Assembly (NCBI GenBank): GCA_950106755.1
Contig: OX467084.1
Span: 4,216,001-4,280,000 of the forward strand
Reading direction: 5' to 3'
Length of the DNA: 64,000 nt
Source: Climacium dendroides
Taxonomy: Eukaryota; Streptophyta; Bryopsida; Hypnales; Climaciaceae
Part shown: positions 9,718 through 21,740 of the stretch, in pieces
Layout: every line of letters starts with the position of its first letter
Position numbering within the stretch: the first letter of the stretch is position 1
Translations under genes and position numbers: made by a program
The notes under the pieces: model-generated
Database searches by the model: none
What the model was told of the DNA's origin: nothing
What the model saw: only the letters and a program-made list of their open reading frames with translations

Positions 9718-12700
9718 CTTCTAGGTGAAACCTTGGTTTTGTCCTAAAGACAACTTTGATGTCCCCTAACATTAGAAAAATAATGGAGTCTAAACAAGGC
9801 CACCACATTTGGAGGAGTAGAGCGAATAAAACAATAATTTTATTATAAATTATAAAAAAAATTGAAAATCTCAATCTAACATGGTACCTAAGGTTCAAAT
9901 TTAACAGCCTATTTGAGGTCCCATTCTTCTTCTAATGTAGAGAGCTTCAAAGTCAATTTTTCCAAAAAGTGGATTTTTGCCTATATTTAAAGAGAGTCAT
10001 CATATATATACGCTTTCAAGACTTGGGTATTCTCAAAATCTAGCCCTTGCAACAAGATTTTGAGAAAATTGAGGTTTTAGAAGGTCCTTTGGGTGTCTCT
10101 CATTGAATATGGACAAAAATTAGGTTTTCTTCTGAATCAATTCTAATGCCCACTAATGACAGTTAATTGAAAATTGTTGATCTTCATGTGAAAGTGATGG
10201 TGGGCCCCATCCATTTAAGTTTTCTCTTCACTACATGATGGATAGATACTACTTTTTGAACTTAAAATGAATTTTCAAAGATCTTCTGAGAAATATTTGC
10301 ACTTGTGCTTATTACTAGCACCAAAAATTTAAATAAGTAGGTCATTAATCCCTTAAATGTCCAATTTTTTTTTAAATTTATTTATTTTTCCTACAACTTT
10401 GTACAAACACACTACTTTCTTCATTTTCATTAACCCCTGAAGGGAGACTCAAATTGGATTTTGGACACATAACTACGGTCTCAATTTTTGTTCAAGATTT
10501 TTTTAATTTCGAAGATAGAAAACAGATTATCTTTGTAGGAATACAATTTTTTTTCAATCGGTGCCCAAGGACAAAAGTTATACCTATATAAGTTTAAAAC
10601 AATAGAGGGTCTTCAAAAAATAACTTGTAGGATTTATTGTTGAATGCAATTTTTACAATTTAAAAAAAGTTCCATACACTATAAGAAAACGTAGTTTTTT
10701 TGGATGTCACAAAAAACAGGCATCTGTGTTTTTAAAAACGGGTTTGACATCGACGTTGATGTCCTCCGAAATCCGTCAAAAAAGAAACGTCCAAAACATG
10801 CTAAAATTTTTGTGAACGTCACCAATAACATGACGATTTTTTGTGATGTCAAAAAAATTCAAGGCCTCCAAACTTCTCTAATTGTGACATGTGGAGGGGT
10901 CCAAAATGCCAACTCAATTTTTGTTTGGGCAATTTTTGCCACGTGTACTTTTTTTCCCCCAACCCCTTTCTGCCCGGGGCGGTGACGTGGACCCCTTTCA
11001 AATCTGACGTGGCATTTTTTGACGTGGACATGCCACGTCAGCAATATTGGGTGAGTTGAAATTCTAAAGTCCTGTTGTTCATGACGTCTCATAAAACGTA
11101 GACGTGTCCATTTTGACATCATTGTGAACAACCTTTATGTCATGCAAAGGTCAGTACAAAAAACCCTAAACAAGGTCAGTACAAAAAAAACTATTGAAAA
11201 AATAAAATAAAATAAACATATAAAAAATTTTAATTCAAAAAAATGTAAAGAAAACTTACCATGTACGATCAAAAGGATTTTTGATGGCAAAATGAAGGAA
11301 ATAAGTCATTAAAATTTATTAAAAATGAAGGTAAAGGGGTCCTATTTATATTCATTCTCTGTCCATGATGAGACAAAAGATATGGGATAAATGGAAAATG
11401 GGAATTTGAACATTGTCCATTTTGACGTTGTTTTAGACATGTAGATGTTGTTTTAGAGATGTAGATGTTGTTTCAGACATGTGACATGTTGATTTAGACA
11501 TCAGAATCAACGAGTCTTGTTTTTTTACACATTTTATATTGAACACAAGTTTTGTTGTACTTATCCTATATGGATTGTTTCTCTTCCTATCACCCCACTA
11601 GTATAAAAACCAGCTCTTCTCATCCATGATGCACATCCATCCATGTCCTTTTTTTTTGCAAGGTATGCCACGTGGCTGCCCTATCCTTAAATTTTTATAT
11701 GTGGTCAACATTTCAAAACAATTTTTACTAATTTAGCCATAATCAAAATAAGTTTACTTGCTGACGTGGATTTCTCATGTTTTTTGTGATGTCAAAAAAA
11801 ACATATTCTGTTGTGTTTGACGTCATGGAAGACATGTGACGTTGCAAGTGACATTCATTTATTCTCTGAATTTTGTTGCCTTGTTGTCGTTGACATCAAT
11901 TGAAATCTCATTACCCAGCACTTGTTTTTTGGCAAACGTCGGATGTTTTTGAAAACATGTGACGTTTTCCTGGATGTCATGTGTTTTTGTCAAAACATCG
12001 TCAAAAACGCAGTTTTCTTATAGTGATATGGTTTAATTTTCTTGTTAGAACAATCTCATCATTGGGATTAGTAAATTTTAATTTCATCTTAGAGATATTA
12101 ATAATTTAGATTTTCCTTCTATCTAGTACCTACTTTTACTTAACAAATGTTTTAAAAATGAAAATTAAGTGTTTTTGAAATTTTTTCCTTTCCTAAACTC
12201 TCGACTCAATTATCCAACATAAAGATTTAAACCCAATAATTCTACAGTACAAAGGAATGAAGTTAAGAAGGTTCAAAGTCAAATAATCTAGTCCTACAAT
12301 GTGCTAAGAAAATTGTTTTCTTCACTTTAAATGCAGATATCTTGTAATCTGTGTGGGCAAAATTTCTGAAATTTATTCCGCACATTCTCATACTATTTAG
12401 GTGTAAGATCCTATGATTAGATGTGAAAAAAAATTCAATTTATGTACTCTTTGCAATAGGAATGGCAATTTTGAGAGTTTTATGACGGAAAAAAAACATG
12501 GTCTTTAGGGGTTGACTTCATAACAAAGGAAAATTGTTTTCTTTCTTTTAATATTTAAGCATTCCCTTCTATTGAGATGTTTTTTTTATATATATTCTCT
12601 TAGCTAACAATTATGATAAACTTGTGATCATTAAATTTTAAAATGTTGAAAATTCCAAATGACTATCAGTTCTATCTCATCAATTTGAAAGCTCATGATT

Positions 12701-13162
12701 TCCTACTCCAATACAGCTCAAGCCCTATCTAGGACCAAGATAATTAGTTGTAGCTGTTAGTTAATTTGGTTCAATAAAGTTAGTGGTAGCAGAGTGCAAC
12801 TACAATTTTGGGTCGTGAACAATGTAGCAAGAAACATCACGCAATTTTCATAGCATTTGTCATAAACTTATTGTCTTATGAACTTGGAAAAATATATTCA
12901 AAAATGAAATAAAATAGGGATAATTAGTACATTAGAAATAACTATCATAAAAATTTCCAACACTATAAAAATGTAGGTCAAAAGATATTTACGAAATAGC
13001 ATGACAAATTTTTTGAAGAAAACAAACACTTTGACAATTTGTAAAAAATAGGAAAAACAATTTGCAAAGAAACTAAAAATTGATCATTTAGAAGGACTTT
13101 ATGGTGATGAGATTACACAAAAAGAATGATCTCAAAACCATCTATAATATTCAAAAGTACTC
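9718..13162. repeat. AT-rich interspersed repeat R1, copy 1 (interrupted)
   Basis: Colinear, same orientation, and highly similar to 45480-48330 over about 2.1 kb of shared sequence. A more diverged and partial copy lies at 28265-29190. Copy 1 is interrupted by the 10677-12025 element and is cut at its left by the large CACTA element. No protein family is recognisable in it. Confidence 0.85.
10677..12025. mobile_element. Non-autonomous CACTA element, 1349 bp
   Basis: It starts CACTATAAGAAAAC and ends with the exact reverse complement, flanked on both sides by ATA (10674-10676 and 12026-12028). The R1 copy at 46420-46445 has the empty site with a single ATA. It encodes no transposase. Both ends carry many GACATC, GACGTC and GATGTC motifs as in the large element's right end, so the large element's proteins probably can mobilise it. 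Confidence 0.95.
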
Positions 13163-15220
13163 GCTGTGGGAATAATTACAATCCATGATACTGGAGTAAT
13201 TCTTCGTGCTAGATTTGATTCCTGAATTTGTACAAAACGTCAATCTCGTCAATCGGCAGACTGTGTGAATTCCACGGCTTTGGCACTTGTCTCATTTTTT
13301 GCAATTCAAAAATTTTTCAATCTAAGTTTAATAGAAATTGCCTTCATAGGCTTCAACAAGCTTTGCAGCCAACTGTAAACGCTAAGTACAAGCATCCTCA
13401 ATGCAAGCGGTATCCTGGCACTGTAACTCTCGCTGTAACGTACTCTATTAGGAAGGTGGGGCCAGTCGGAGCTAGAGCCCTCATCATTGGCTGCTGAGTG
13501 CTGAGAGTTTGAATAGTGGTTTTGGCTGGGCTTGCGTATTGGGAGTGTGTAAATGGCTCCCCAAAATCCAAGGCCAAAACTATGCCTCGGTACCTTGCTT
13601 AATTTTAGAGTGACCAATTGAATGCCGCTTATGCATTGAGGATGCTACAAGTGAAAACATTCGCTCGCAATAAATGGCAAGAGGCAAAATATCCTGAAGT
13701 TTTCCGACTCAAAAACTCTTGCTACTGGTGGGGAGTCGACCGAGAAGGAATAACTTGGGTTAGGTCAATCTAAGACTCACTAACTTGGTCATGGCAGCCA
13801 GTCGTATGCCAGTGTACTGTGTGCCAAAATAAATAAATAAATTCCATAACATAAATGAGCTTTTGAAACAATGCACAGTTTGATTTGCAATTTTAACCAT
13901 AAGAGACAAAAGAGGCCACCTTCCTGCAATCACCCAACTGAACACTGCCCTATTAACTTAATATGGACAGTCTCGACTCTGGGTGACCATTGACATGATG
14001 CTACAGTACAGTGGATTGAAAGCCATTATGATCGTCTCTTGTAATTTAATGATCAGCGGTGAAAATTCTGAGTATCTTGGTAGTTCCCCACTTCTCCAAG
14101 AAACTGACTAGCATTTCATGATTTAGAATTATGTTTCAACTTCGAATGCCTGGTTGTGCGCAGCAAACATCGGGTCCGCAGAAATTTTTAAATTAAATGA
14201 GAAGTTCGGCTATGGCGGCAGGCCGACATGGCAGATCGAACAGGCGAATTGCTTCAGCGACTACATGCATGCGTCTAGAAGGCAACAACAGTTATTGATG
14301 CGCTTTGAACTTCGAGGAAATTGATACCCAGAGAATTGCGTGTCGGTCTTACACTCTTATATCGTACTCTGCCTCTTTGTACTCACTAGTAGGATGGGAG
14401 TAGTAAACACTATCCAGTCGCACTGATCACTCGACAGGGGCTAAGCTTCATCCACAGTGTTGGATCAGGTGACTCAGTGCATCCGAAATCTTTGCGAAAT
14501 TTCAGTTTGACAGATCAAGAACTCCCACCGACACAACTCAAACTCTTCGCCATATCCTGAATGTAGACCTCCTGGGTTGGAAAGTACGTAACTTCAATGA
14601 CGAGTTAGTTGCCGAAGTAGGCAACTGAAACTTTGGCCCGTCTAATGCTATGTAGAATCTACCAAATCTAAGAATTTTTTTTCACCCAAACGTACAATCT
14701 ACATGACCCAGATGATTCAATCCCTTCGTGAGATCGAGGTCGTGAACTCACTTCTAGAATATTTCAGTTTGAGAGGTCACGATCTCCTCTCACCAACACA
14801 TCTAAATCCCTTCTTCAAATCCACAAAGCAGAAATTTAGGGATGGAACGTAACCAAACTGACAAGTTAGTTGCCGACGTAGGCAACTGAAATTCTGACAG
14901 GAAATCTATCAAATCAATGATGCTCTTAGCATGAGACTTACAAGCTGCAAACATGATCACCGGTTATTCTAGATTACGAAACCTGATTCAGCAGACACTG
15001 CAGCCGACTAGAAAATTTATATATATTTGAGGAGAATTTAGACTCTCTTTCATCGTAGAGGGATTTGAATACATTTGCAATCACCCAGTCATTGCACGGA
15101 CACGAGACTTTTCTTGAAATTGGCTTCCAATTTCTAGATCATAAACTTGACATTAGGAAGAGGAACCAGACATACAATTATCAACTAGTCGAAGTGAAGA
15201 CATAATTTTGCTTTTCGTAT
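13163..15220. repeat. Segmental duplication A, copy 1
   Basis: Nearly identical to 54987-56746 in the same orientation, except that 13482-13868 is replaced there by about 110 bp of unrelated sequence. Composition is more balanced than the surroundings. Short frames (such as 13228-13497) are shared by both copies, but identity is too high to test for coding. It contains two copies of a 20-bp dyad (14607 and 14868). Confidence 0.9.
14607..14887. repeat. Paired 20-bp dyads in a diverged internal duplication
   Basis: AGTTGCC-GAAGTA-GGCAACT lies at 14607-14626 and AGTTGCC-GACGTA-GGCAACT at 14868-14887. They sit at the same place in two diverged tandem segments about 261 bp apart; the dyad is better conserved than its surroundings. 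Both recur in copy 2 of block A at 56133 and 56394. Confidence 0.7.
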
Positions 15221-15799
15221 ACTAAGCTTAGACAATCTATCCTTCAAATATCAACCATGTGAGGTGGTATCTTCACATGAGAAAATTGTAAAAAGTTGTT
15301 CGAATAATTCCAACTTGCTCGCTCACCATTTTGTGAGAGAGACCCTCAACCCAAAATCATATTAAATAAACCATCATTGCAAAGTCATTCCAATCTTGAA
15401 ACTTTAGAAGTCCAAATGAGAATTGCAATGGCAAATTTTAAAATTAATTTTGAATTAATTTTGAAGAAATGTAGATCAAGTGGTGTGGAATGTGAAACCA
15501 ACATGTTTAAAAATGATTTCTATTGATTGATAATTGTTATTTTTCACAGAGTAAAAAATTGGCACACCCAAATACTTAGAAATTTTATTTTGGGTTTGAA
15601 TATTTTATAGGGTTTTGTTTTGTAACTGAAAATTTGAAATGAAATCAATTGTTTTTGGAAAATATGACTATGACAATAAAGAAATTGAAAGTTGCCATTT
15701 TTGACAGTCAGAAACTAGGGGAAATTGTCTTGAACATTTTAAACTTTTGCCCTCAGGGTGGCCATTCAGGGCCAAAATATAGACGGCAACATTAGAAAG
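15221..15799. other. AT-rich stretch, no gene seen
   Basis: Non-coding, AT-rich DNA between duplicated blocks A and B. No terminal repeats or open frames of interest were found. Confidence 0.4.
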
Positions 15800-16480
15800 A
15801 AGCCAGATTCGAAGCCTCCTACCTTACTGTAACATGAGCGGGTCAAGCCCAGGCATTTCACTGCCGACATTTCAAGCAAATATCACCTTGAATTCTACTT
15901 CATCAAATTCGCGTTAATTCATCGATGCCAGAAATGAAAGAAACGTGTCAAAAAAGCTTACATTTGTTGCTGCTCTGTTTACCTGTATTTCTGATTCGTA
16001 CTGCTCTTCAGTATATGGTATCAGCCATGCCTGCCATGGCGGTTCACAGATTTCAAAGCTAGCTTTTGGAATTCGAAGCCTGATTGATCATGTGCTGTAC
16101 AGTATTTCCTGAATGTCTGAGTGGCCACTCCGCAACTCCGCACAACCAAGTGGTTCCAAATGGTTGAGTGTCGAAGGTGGCGATGATTGAGAATTTTCAA
16201 ATCTAGCGCCCTCACTCTTTAATACTGATGCCGACTGACAATCTTGAGTCGAAATTTCATTGACTTGAGCACGTAATGTGAAACTTTACAATTCAATTTG
16301 CTACGAGAATTTGAAATTTGAGACCCAAACGACGCGGATTCGTGACAAGCTGCCTGGATCATAACACTGGAAAAGTAACATAACACTGGTCATAACACTG
16401 GAAAAGTAGAATCCCGACTGGATTCCAACATTTGATCGACGTGCGCATTAATACTGTATATTCAACCACTCGAACTGGTC
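15800..16480. repeat. Duplicated block B, copy 1 (upstream of the 17701 gene)
   Basis: Recognisably related, at moderate divergence, to 31240-32340 and to 37085-37140 plus 38225-38560. Shared landmarks include ATTCATCGATGCCA, TGATTGATCATGTG and TCCCGACTGGATT. It appears to be the upstream part of an ancestral gene unit. Confidence 0.7.
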
Positions 16481-17296
16481 AACTTGTTCGATCGATCGTA
16501 CGTACAGACCATGTGGAGATATGCTCCTGGCCTAGTGAATTTCTAGGAGAATTTCTAGTTAATTCTTCGTTGACTTGACAAGCCAGATCAATTCTCTACC
16601 GATTGAATGATGGTCAAGTTAAAGACTTTGGCATTTGGCAGGGCGTACTTACTTGGCAGGGCGTACGTCACGTCTGAATCTTCAATCTGTAGCAGTCCTA
16701 GTTTTTTAAGGGATTGTGTACATGAATATCGCAATTCAACCCTCGTGCAAAATGGACCCAGAGGTGTACTTGTAGCAGAAATTTCGAAGCCCTGGATGAA
16801 TCCCGAGCCGGCTGTTAGTTTCTGTGACGGTTGCGCAATGACGCGGCGTTGAACCAGGTCAACTGCTGAAATTACCATACAAGACTCTTGTCGACAAAAC
16901 TCCAGACAAAATTCACAAAAGACATGAAGTGTAACAGCTGGAACCCGCTCGTTGTTATCTTGCTTCCGATTCAATATGATAGCTAGATTTCTCCCCGAAA
17001 TTTCCGCTCGTCACCAAATCTAGCTATGACGTGCCCACGCAATGGCATGATATCATCTATTAAATAAATGACTCTTGCAATATTGATTGGGCGGCGATTC
17101 TAAATTCAGAAGTCAGCTTGAATTGCTGACAGTTTGTCTGCAAAATTGATACACAGACTAGCTAGCCACCTCAGAGTTGGTGGTCAGGTTCGTCTAACAA
17201 AATTTTCCGCCGATGCTGGAACTTGTGATGGATTAAACTTCGCGGAATTATTCGAAATATAATTTTAGGTGTAAGCTGGCCGGTGTAAAACTAGTG
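16481..17296. other. Upstream region of the 17701 gene
   Basis: Balanced-composition, unique-looking DNA. It includes a short direct duplication of GGCAGGGCGTAC (16637 and 16655). A minus-strand frame crosses 16588-16974 but has no ATG near its start, so I do not call a gene. Confidence 0.3.
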
Positions 17297-17440
17297 TGGG
17301 CCGGGGACACGTTCTCATCAGATAGATGGGACCCGGAAGTTACAACGTGGCTTCAATTCAAATTAACAGTCAATTGTTAAGTCCGACATACAGAGGCCTG
17401 TGGTTACAATTTGTCTGACAACGCAAACTGCATATAAATG
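17297..17440 (+). promoter_or_regulatory. Promoter of the 17701 gene
   Basis: A TATA box (TATAAAT) lies at 17433-17439, about 262 bp before the ATG. Upstream, GTGTGGG and GGGACCCGGAAG (near 17332) match the promoter of the paralogue at 40009, where GTGTGGG and GGACCCGGAAG occur in the same order. Confidence 0.6.
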
Positions 17441-17700
17441 TACAATCTCCATCCATTCAAACACAACCTCGATCAATAGTCACCCAGCTATCGATCATTC
17501 CTGTTCTGAGTTTCTGACATCTTTTCGAAGACTCATTGCCGATCCAGCTTCCCAGTCATACAATCTGTGTGATCAGTAGTCAGTGTAAGTGAGCTGTGAA
17601 GTAGTTAACGTTACATTACATTCACGACGGTCACGTTGCTGTCTACAGCAAACTAGCAGAAACGAACTGTGATCGCACTTCGTGAATCTCGGCAGAGATC

Positions 17701-18037
17701 ATGACGCCCTTTGTGGAAATGAACACACACTTTGGGGACTCTGAAGGAGATGGGACAACCAATCACTATTGCAATTTACCAGGCTGCCCCATATGCAAAC
17801 ACCCCAAGGAGACCGTCGGCAACCAGTACACTGCAAAACTACACGCGTGCACGACAACAATCCCGTGGTTTTGATGATGAATCAGTACCGGAGAATCCAC
17901 ACTTTTGTGGACGATTTCATGAGCTTTCAAACTCTGAGTTCGTAAGTGTGATGTTCAGAACTAATGATTCGGAGCCCGAGCCCCCTCACAAGTGCTCGGT
18001 GATACCTTGTGAAGTCTGTGGAAAGACGTGGTGGTAA
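17701..18037 (+). pseudogene. Small H-x-C / C-P-x-C protein, probably frameshifted
   Basis: From the ATG at 17701 the frame encodes about 57 residues, with HYCNLPGCPICK near residue 27, then stops near 17874. The next frame (+1) is open and carries HKCSVIPCEVCGKTWW before the stop at 18037. The paralogue at 57049 has the equivalents of both halves in one frame (SRFMSVAFSDPVHYC matching SEFVSVMFRTN...HKC). The simplest reading is a frameshift near 17850-17880; no usable intron spans it. The start is supported by the leader TTCGTGAA...GAGATC just upstream, shared with the genes at 40009 and 53629. Two Cys and His clusters suggest metal binding. The family is not recognised. Confidence 0.6.
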
Positions 18038-18489
18038 TTGTTCACGATTGTTGGATTGATATGTACAGTCGTTCCTTGCCCGTAATTTTAGATAGTGACT
18101 GAAACTATTATCACATCGCATTGCCGAATGACGATGAACGTAGTTGAGGATTCTAGCTCTGCCCAAGCTTCACTTGATAATACTGTGCATGTATGTTTTT
18201 GTTGAGTTCAGCATTTGGGCACTAGTTCCGTCATTGTATAGCACTTAGTATCCTACTGTATTTCTTTTGTACAGGCTAGCTAAATTGGTTTGAGAATAAG
18301 GCGCTCTGGGAAGATGTAAGCGTGCCTCAAAGCTTTCATATTCCGTTCACGAGCCGCCCGGCCAGGCAGGAGTCTGATCTCAGTATGAGGACAGCATTTG
18401 TTTTCATTGATTCTGCCATGGAGCATTTACATCAATCAATCGAATTATAATTCTATATTGGAGTGCTAGTTCTGAATCATTCACTAATT
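18038..18489. other. 3' region of the 17701 gene
   Basis: Non-coding. Parts (about 18270-18420) resemble the DNA downstream of the 40009 gene (about 40570-40730), so the duplication that made the paralogues included the 3' flank. Confidence 0.5.
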
Positions 18490-19690
18490 AATTCTGAATG
18501 AAGTCCTTTTGCCATGTGAATTTATGTACTAGTGCATTGTGCGGTTGCTCCCGCTATACATGTGAGTTATTCCAATCAATCTCGTTAGCTCATTGTTGAG
18601 GAGTATTGCATGATTGGTTCCCCCATGTAATTCCTGAATAATTAGTTGTATCATGTCGCTCTGAGTCGACCAATTTTGGAATCCCAGAACGTAGTTATCT
18701 TTTGAGACTTCGATCGGCGTCCGTGGTAGAATCCTCCAGACTTTCTAATTAATTAGATCGCTTAATGAACTGAACCAAAAGAGTCTTTCAATAATTTGAC
18801 TTTTGAAAACATCCACTTTAGAGAGAAATTGCTGTATTCCACTAGCTGGCTCTAATGGTTCCGGCCGATTTTTGCCTAGAATTTCGACAAATGTCATTTT
18901 TTTATATATTTGAGGCCATACCTTCGCCAAGTAACTCAAACTGGGTTTTCCATGAAGGTAAGATGCAAAAGCTTGGGACATAGGGTAGTACTGAAGTGCA
19001 GACATCGTTCTTACTGAGACAAATGAAGTCACAACTCTTCGCCACGGCAGCTAAATTTAAACGTGGTCAGGAGCTCCTGGACCAGTTCACGGTCAGCAGT
19101 TAACGGTCAGAGGTTATGCTTGTGCATGAGATCACGTGCACATTCAATCTCATACGGAACTGCAAACCCAGTTTCTGGGCCCAGCTAGTGTGGGTCCTGC
19201 CGTCCTGAGCTGTAGAATTGAATCCCTGTCTGCGCCCAACTTTGCGGCTTCGGACTGGCCCCACAATTGCAAAGGTTGCTGACTTTGGGACCGTTAGTGA
19301 GCGAATCCCGCAAGTGAGATCTGTGATAAGCCCCGCACTTCTGTCTGATCAGTGCTTTACCATGTGAAGAATTGGGTGCAGATAATTAACTAGCATTGAA
19401 GCCAGAATTAGGTTTTCTGAAATTTAGAGGTACTATAGGGCACTTTTCTTCACTAGCGCTGTCGGTATAAGTGTTCCAGTTTGTCTGCGGCCTTGCTCCA
19501 TGTGGACTGTGGAGGGTTCGATGCATCCCAAACATTTGGTCCATGGGCCGTCATGCTGCGGAGGTGGTTCGTTTGTTTGAGCTTTGAGGAAATGGAATCG
19601 CAGAAAGTCGTGTTGCCGGTAGAAGTTCTCGATCTGGACTCAGGACCCTGTTTTGTCTCCAACAATTTTCACTATCAACGTTGAAGGTAA
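18490..19690. repeat. Duplicated block C, copy 1
   Basis: Closely related to 34625-36090 in the same orientation. The other copy contains an extra 217-bp insertion at 35023-35239. Frames open in one copy are broken in the other, so no gene is called. Confidence 0.85.
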
Positions 19691-21235
19691 GGTTGAAAGA
19701 TCTATCACCACTCATTTGAGCTAAAGACAGAGTCAAAATCACAATTAGACCTGTGTAATTTTTGCATGTAAACAATTGGAAAACATTAATATTCAATAAT
19801 AGATGAGAGAGTGTTTCTTGTTTTTTTGCAAGTTTTCAAAGTCGAGACATGAAAAAACCTCAAGGTGTTGAATAGTTGCATGTTTGAAACACTTAAGAAA
19901 GATCCAAATAGATGGTTACGTTACAACTGTGAAGCATCATCAATAAAAGTTAATAGAAGCCATGTAAAGCAAACGGTTGAAGATTATATTGGTGACACTT
20001 CAATAGACACCTATATGATAAAAATGGAGGGTAAACAAAATCATGTATTTCTACCTTAAAGCAAAGCACCACTTTGAAGGTGTACAAATAAAGTCCACCT
20101 ATTAATATTTCTAAAGACAATATTTATCAAATATTTATAGATAAATGTAATTGATCCACGAAGATAAATCATCAAATTTTATGTACAAGGCATGTTTGAA
20201 CTTGGGAACAAGTACATGAATCAAGAAATTTTTGGTGGATGATAGGTTGTATGGCCAAATTCAATAATTGACTACATTAGAAAGTCACCATAATCTTTAT
20301 GGGCTATATTTGACTATGAAAACTACAATATACTCCAAATTGAACTCATAATATGCCATTGGAAACGAATTGTCAAGAAATTTTCAACAATATATTATAT
20401 GCCCTATGTCAATATAAACTTTGTTTATAATTGTCTTGAGATGATATTGACATCAAGGCAATCCTGCCCTTTCACTTGTTTTAACCCCTAAAAAGTTTTT
20501 GACTATATTTTCACCAAACAAACTCTAAAATTGTCATTTCTAGTTCAAGTACCAAATTTTAGAAAAAATATTATTTTTGGACACATGTAACTATAGGATC
20601 TTGTAGTACATTGGTTTGAGAAGATGTGGAAAATGTTTTAGAAATTTCCACCATGTAAATTGCAAGATATTAGCATTTGAAGTGACAAAAATCCTTTGGG
20701 GGGCCATGCAAAAAACCTAGAAGCTACACTTTACAAGGTCACACTTGTATGAAAAAATGTCCAAAATGGTGGTTCTTCTTTGAATTCATTCTTCTAGCTA
20801 AGTTGGCTACATGCTAAAAATATTTCAAATCATTTGGAATTGTACAACATATAGGATAAATATAAAGTCAAAAGTTTATGAAAATTGTTGGTTCTTAAAG
20901 CTACTTCTTGGGCTCATGTTGTGTGAAAAATTTAAAGAAAGAAAATAAAAAATTTGTTTGTAGTGAGTTGCCTAAAATGGCTATATTGCCAACAAATGCA
21001 ATTTGGTCCTTTGGGAGTTAATTTTCCCCTCATCATATATTAGAAGTGTCTAAACAATGATTGTTTTGATTGTTAATGTTGATGAAGGCATTGCCGACTT
21101 CTTGACCTTCACCAACTTTGACAACACATGGAAGCATGCCTCAAGTTTTATGTTCCCAAGGTGGACTTCCATCTTCATTAGAAGAAATCTAGACCTTGCA
21201 TAAAGCCATTTCACTACATGAAAATGTGCCACTAA
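19691..21235. other. AT-rich stretch, no gene seen
   Basis: Mostly non-coding. A weak 64-codon frame at 19865-20059 has no ATG at its start and no recognisable domain. Confidence 0.4.
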
Positions 21236-21270
21236 AAATAATAAAATAAAATAAAATAAAATAAAATATT
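21236..21270. repeat. (AATAA)n simple repeat
   Basis: Six or so copies of a TAAAA pentamer. Confidence 0.9.
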
Positions 21271-21479
21271 CCTCACAAATTTGTGCATCACACAATAGTC
21301 AAACAACCCTCCACAAAAGTTAGATTTTCTCTAATAAGCTTACCTAGGTGCCTCAGTTTTACATGATTGCAATTTGACATGTGTGGTTCCTATTTTTTAC
21401 AAATAGGGCGTACTTGTTCCATTTTTGAACAAAGAGCAAAATTTGTCCATTGGGTCGGACTTGGGTCTTAACACCAAAT

Positions 21480-21740
21480 GAAGGCTTAACCATTGAATGT
21501 TGACAAAGATGTTTGGTATCCAATGGATGACAAAGAATCCTTCCAATAGGAAAAAAATGCAACTATACATCCTCGAGATTTTGTCCTTGAGATAGGTCTT
21601 CTATAGAAGTTTGATTTCTAATGAGTACTTCTACAATTTTGTAAGCATATTTTTCATACCATAACCAAAGGGAAATCAAAGGGATGATTTCCATTGTCAC
21701 CTATCCGTCCTTTAATGGGTTAAACAAATTAACCCTATAG
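21480..21740. repeat. Isolated diverged unit of the 22648 repeat family
   Basis: Shares the order of landmarks seen in the 22648-23800 array: a GATGACAAAGAATC block, a GCAACTA-TCATCCT block, TGAGT-CTT-ACAATTTT, and GATGATTTCC followed by GTTAA at the end. Confidence 0.6.

Noticed and set aside
10704..11131. Frames on both strands in the 1349-bp element
   Set aside because: They consist of subterminal motif sequence and are open on both strands by chance.
13228..13497. Frame shared by both copies of block A
   Set aside because: The two copies are too similar for conservation to mean anything, and no domain is visible.
16588..16974. 128-codon minus-strand frame with a C-EF-C-LEF-C pattern
   Set aside because: It has no ATG near its start, no paralogue in the equivalent region near 38600-39400, and contains a recent short duplication. 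Kept out for lack of support.
18745..19032. 95-codon minus-strand frame in block C
   Set aside because: The paralogous sequence at 35172-35480 has stops and frameshifts in this frame.
19865..20059. 64-codon frame in AT-rich DNA
   Set aside because: No ATG at its start and no homologue in the window.
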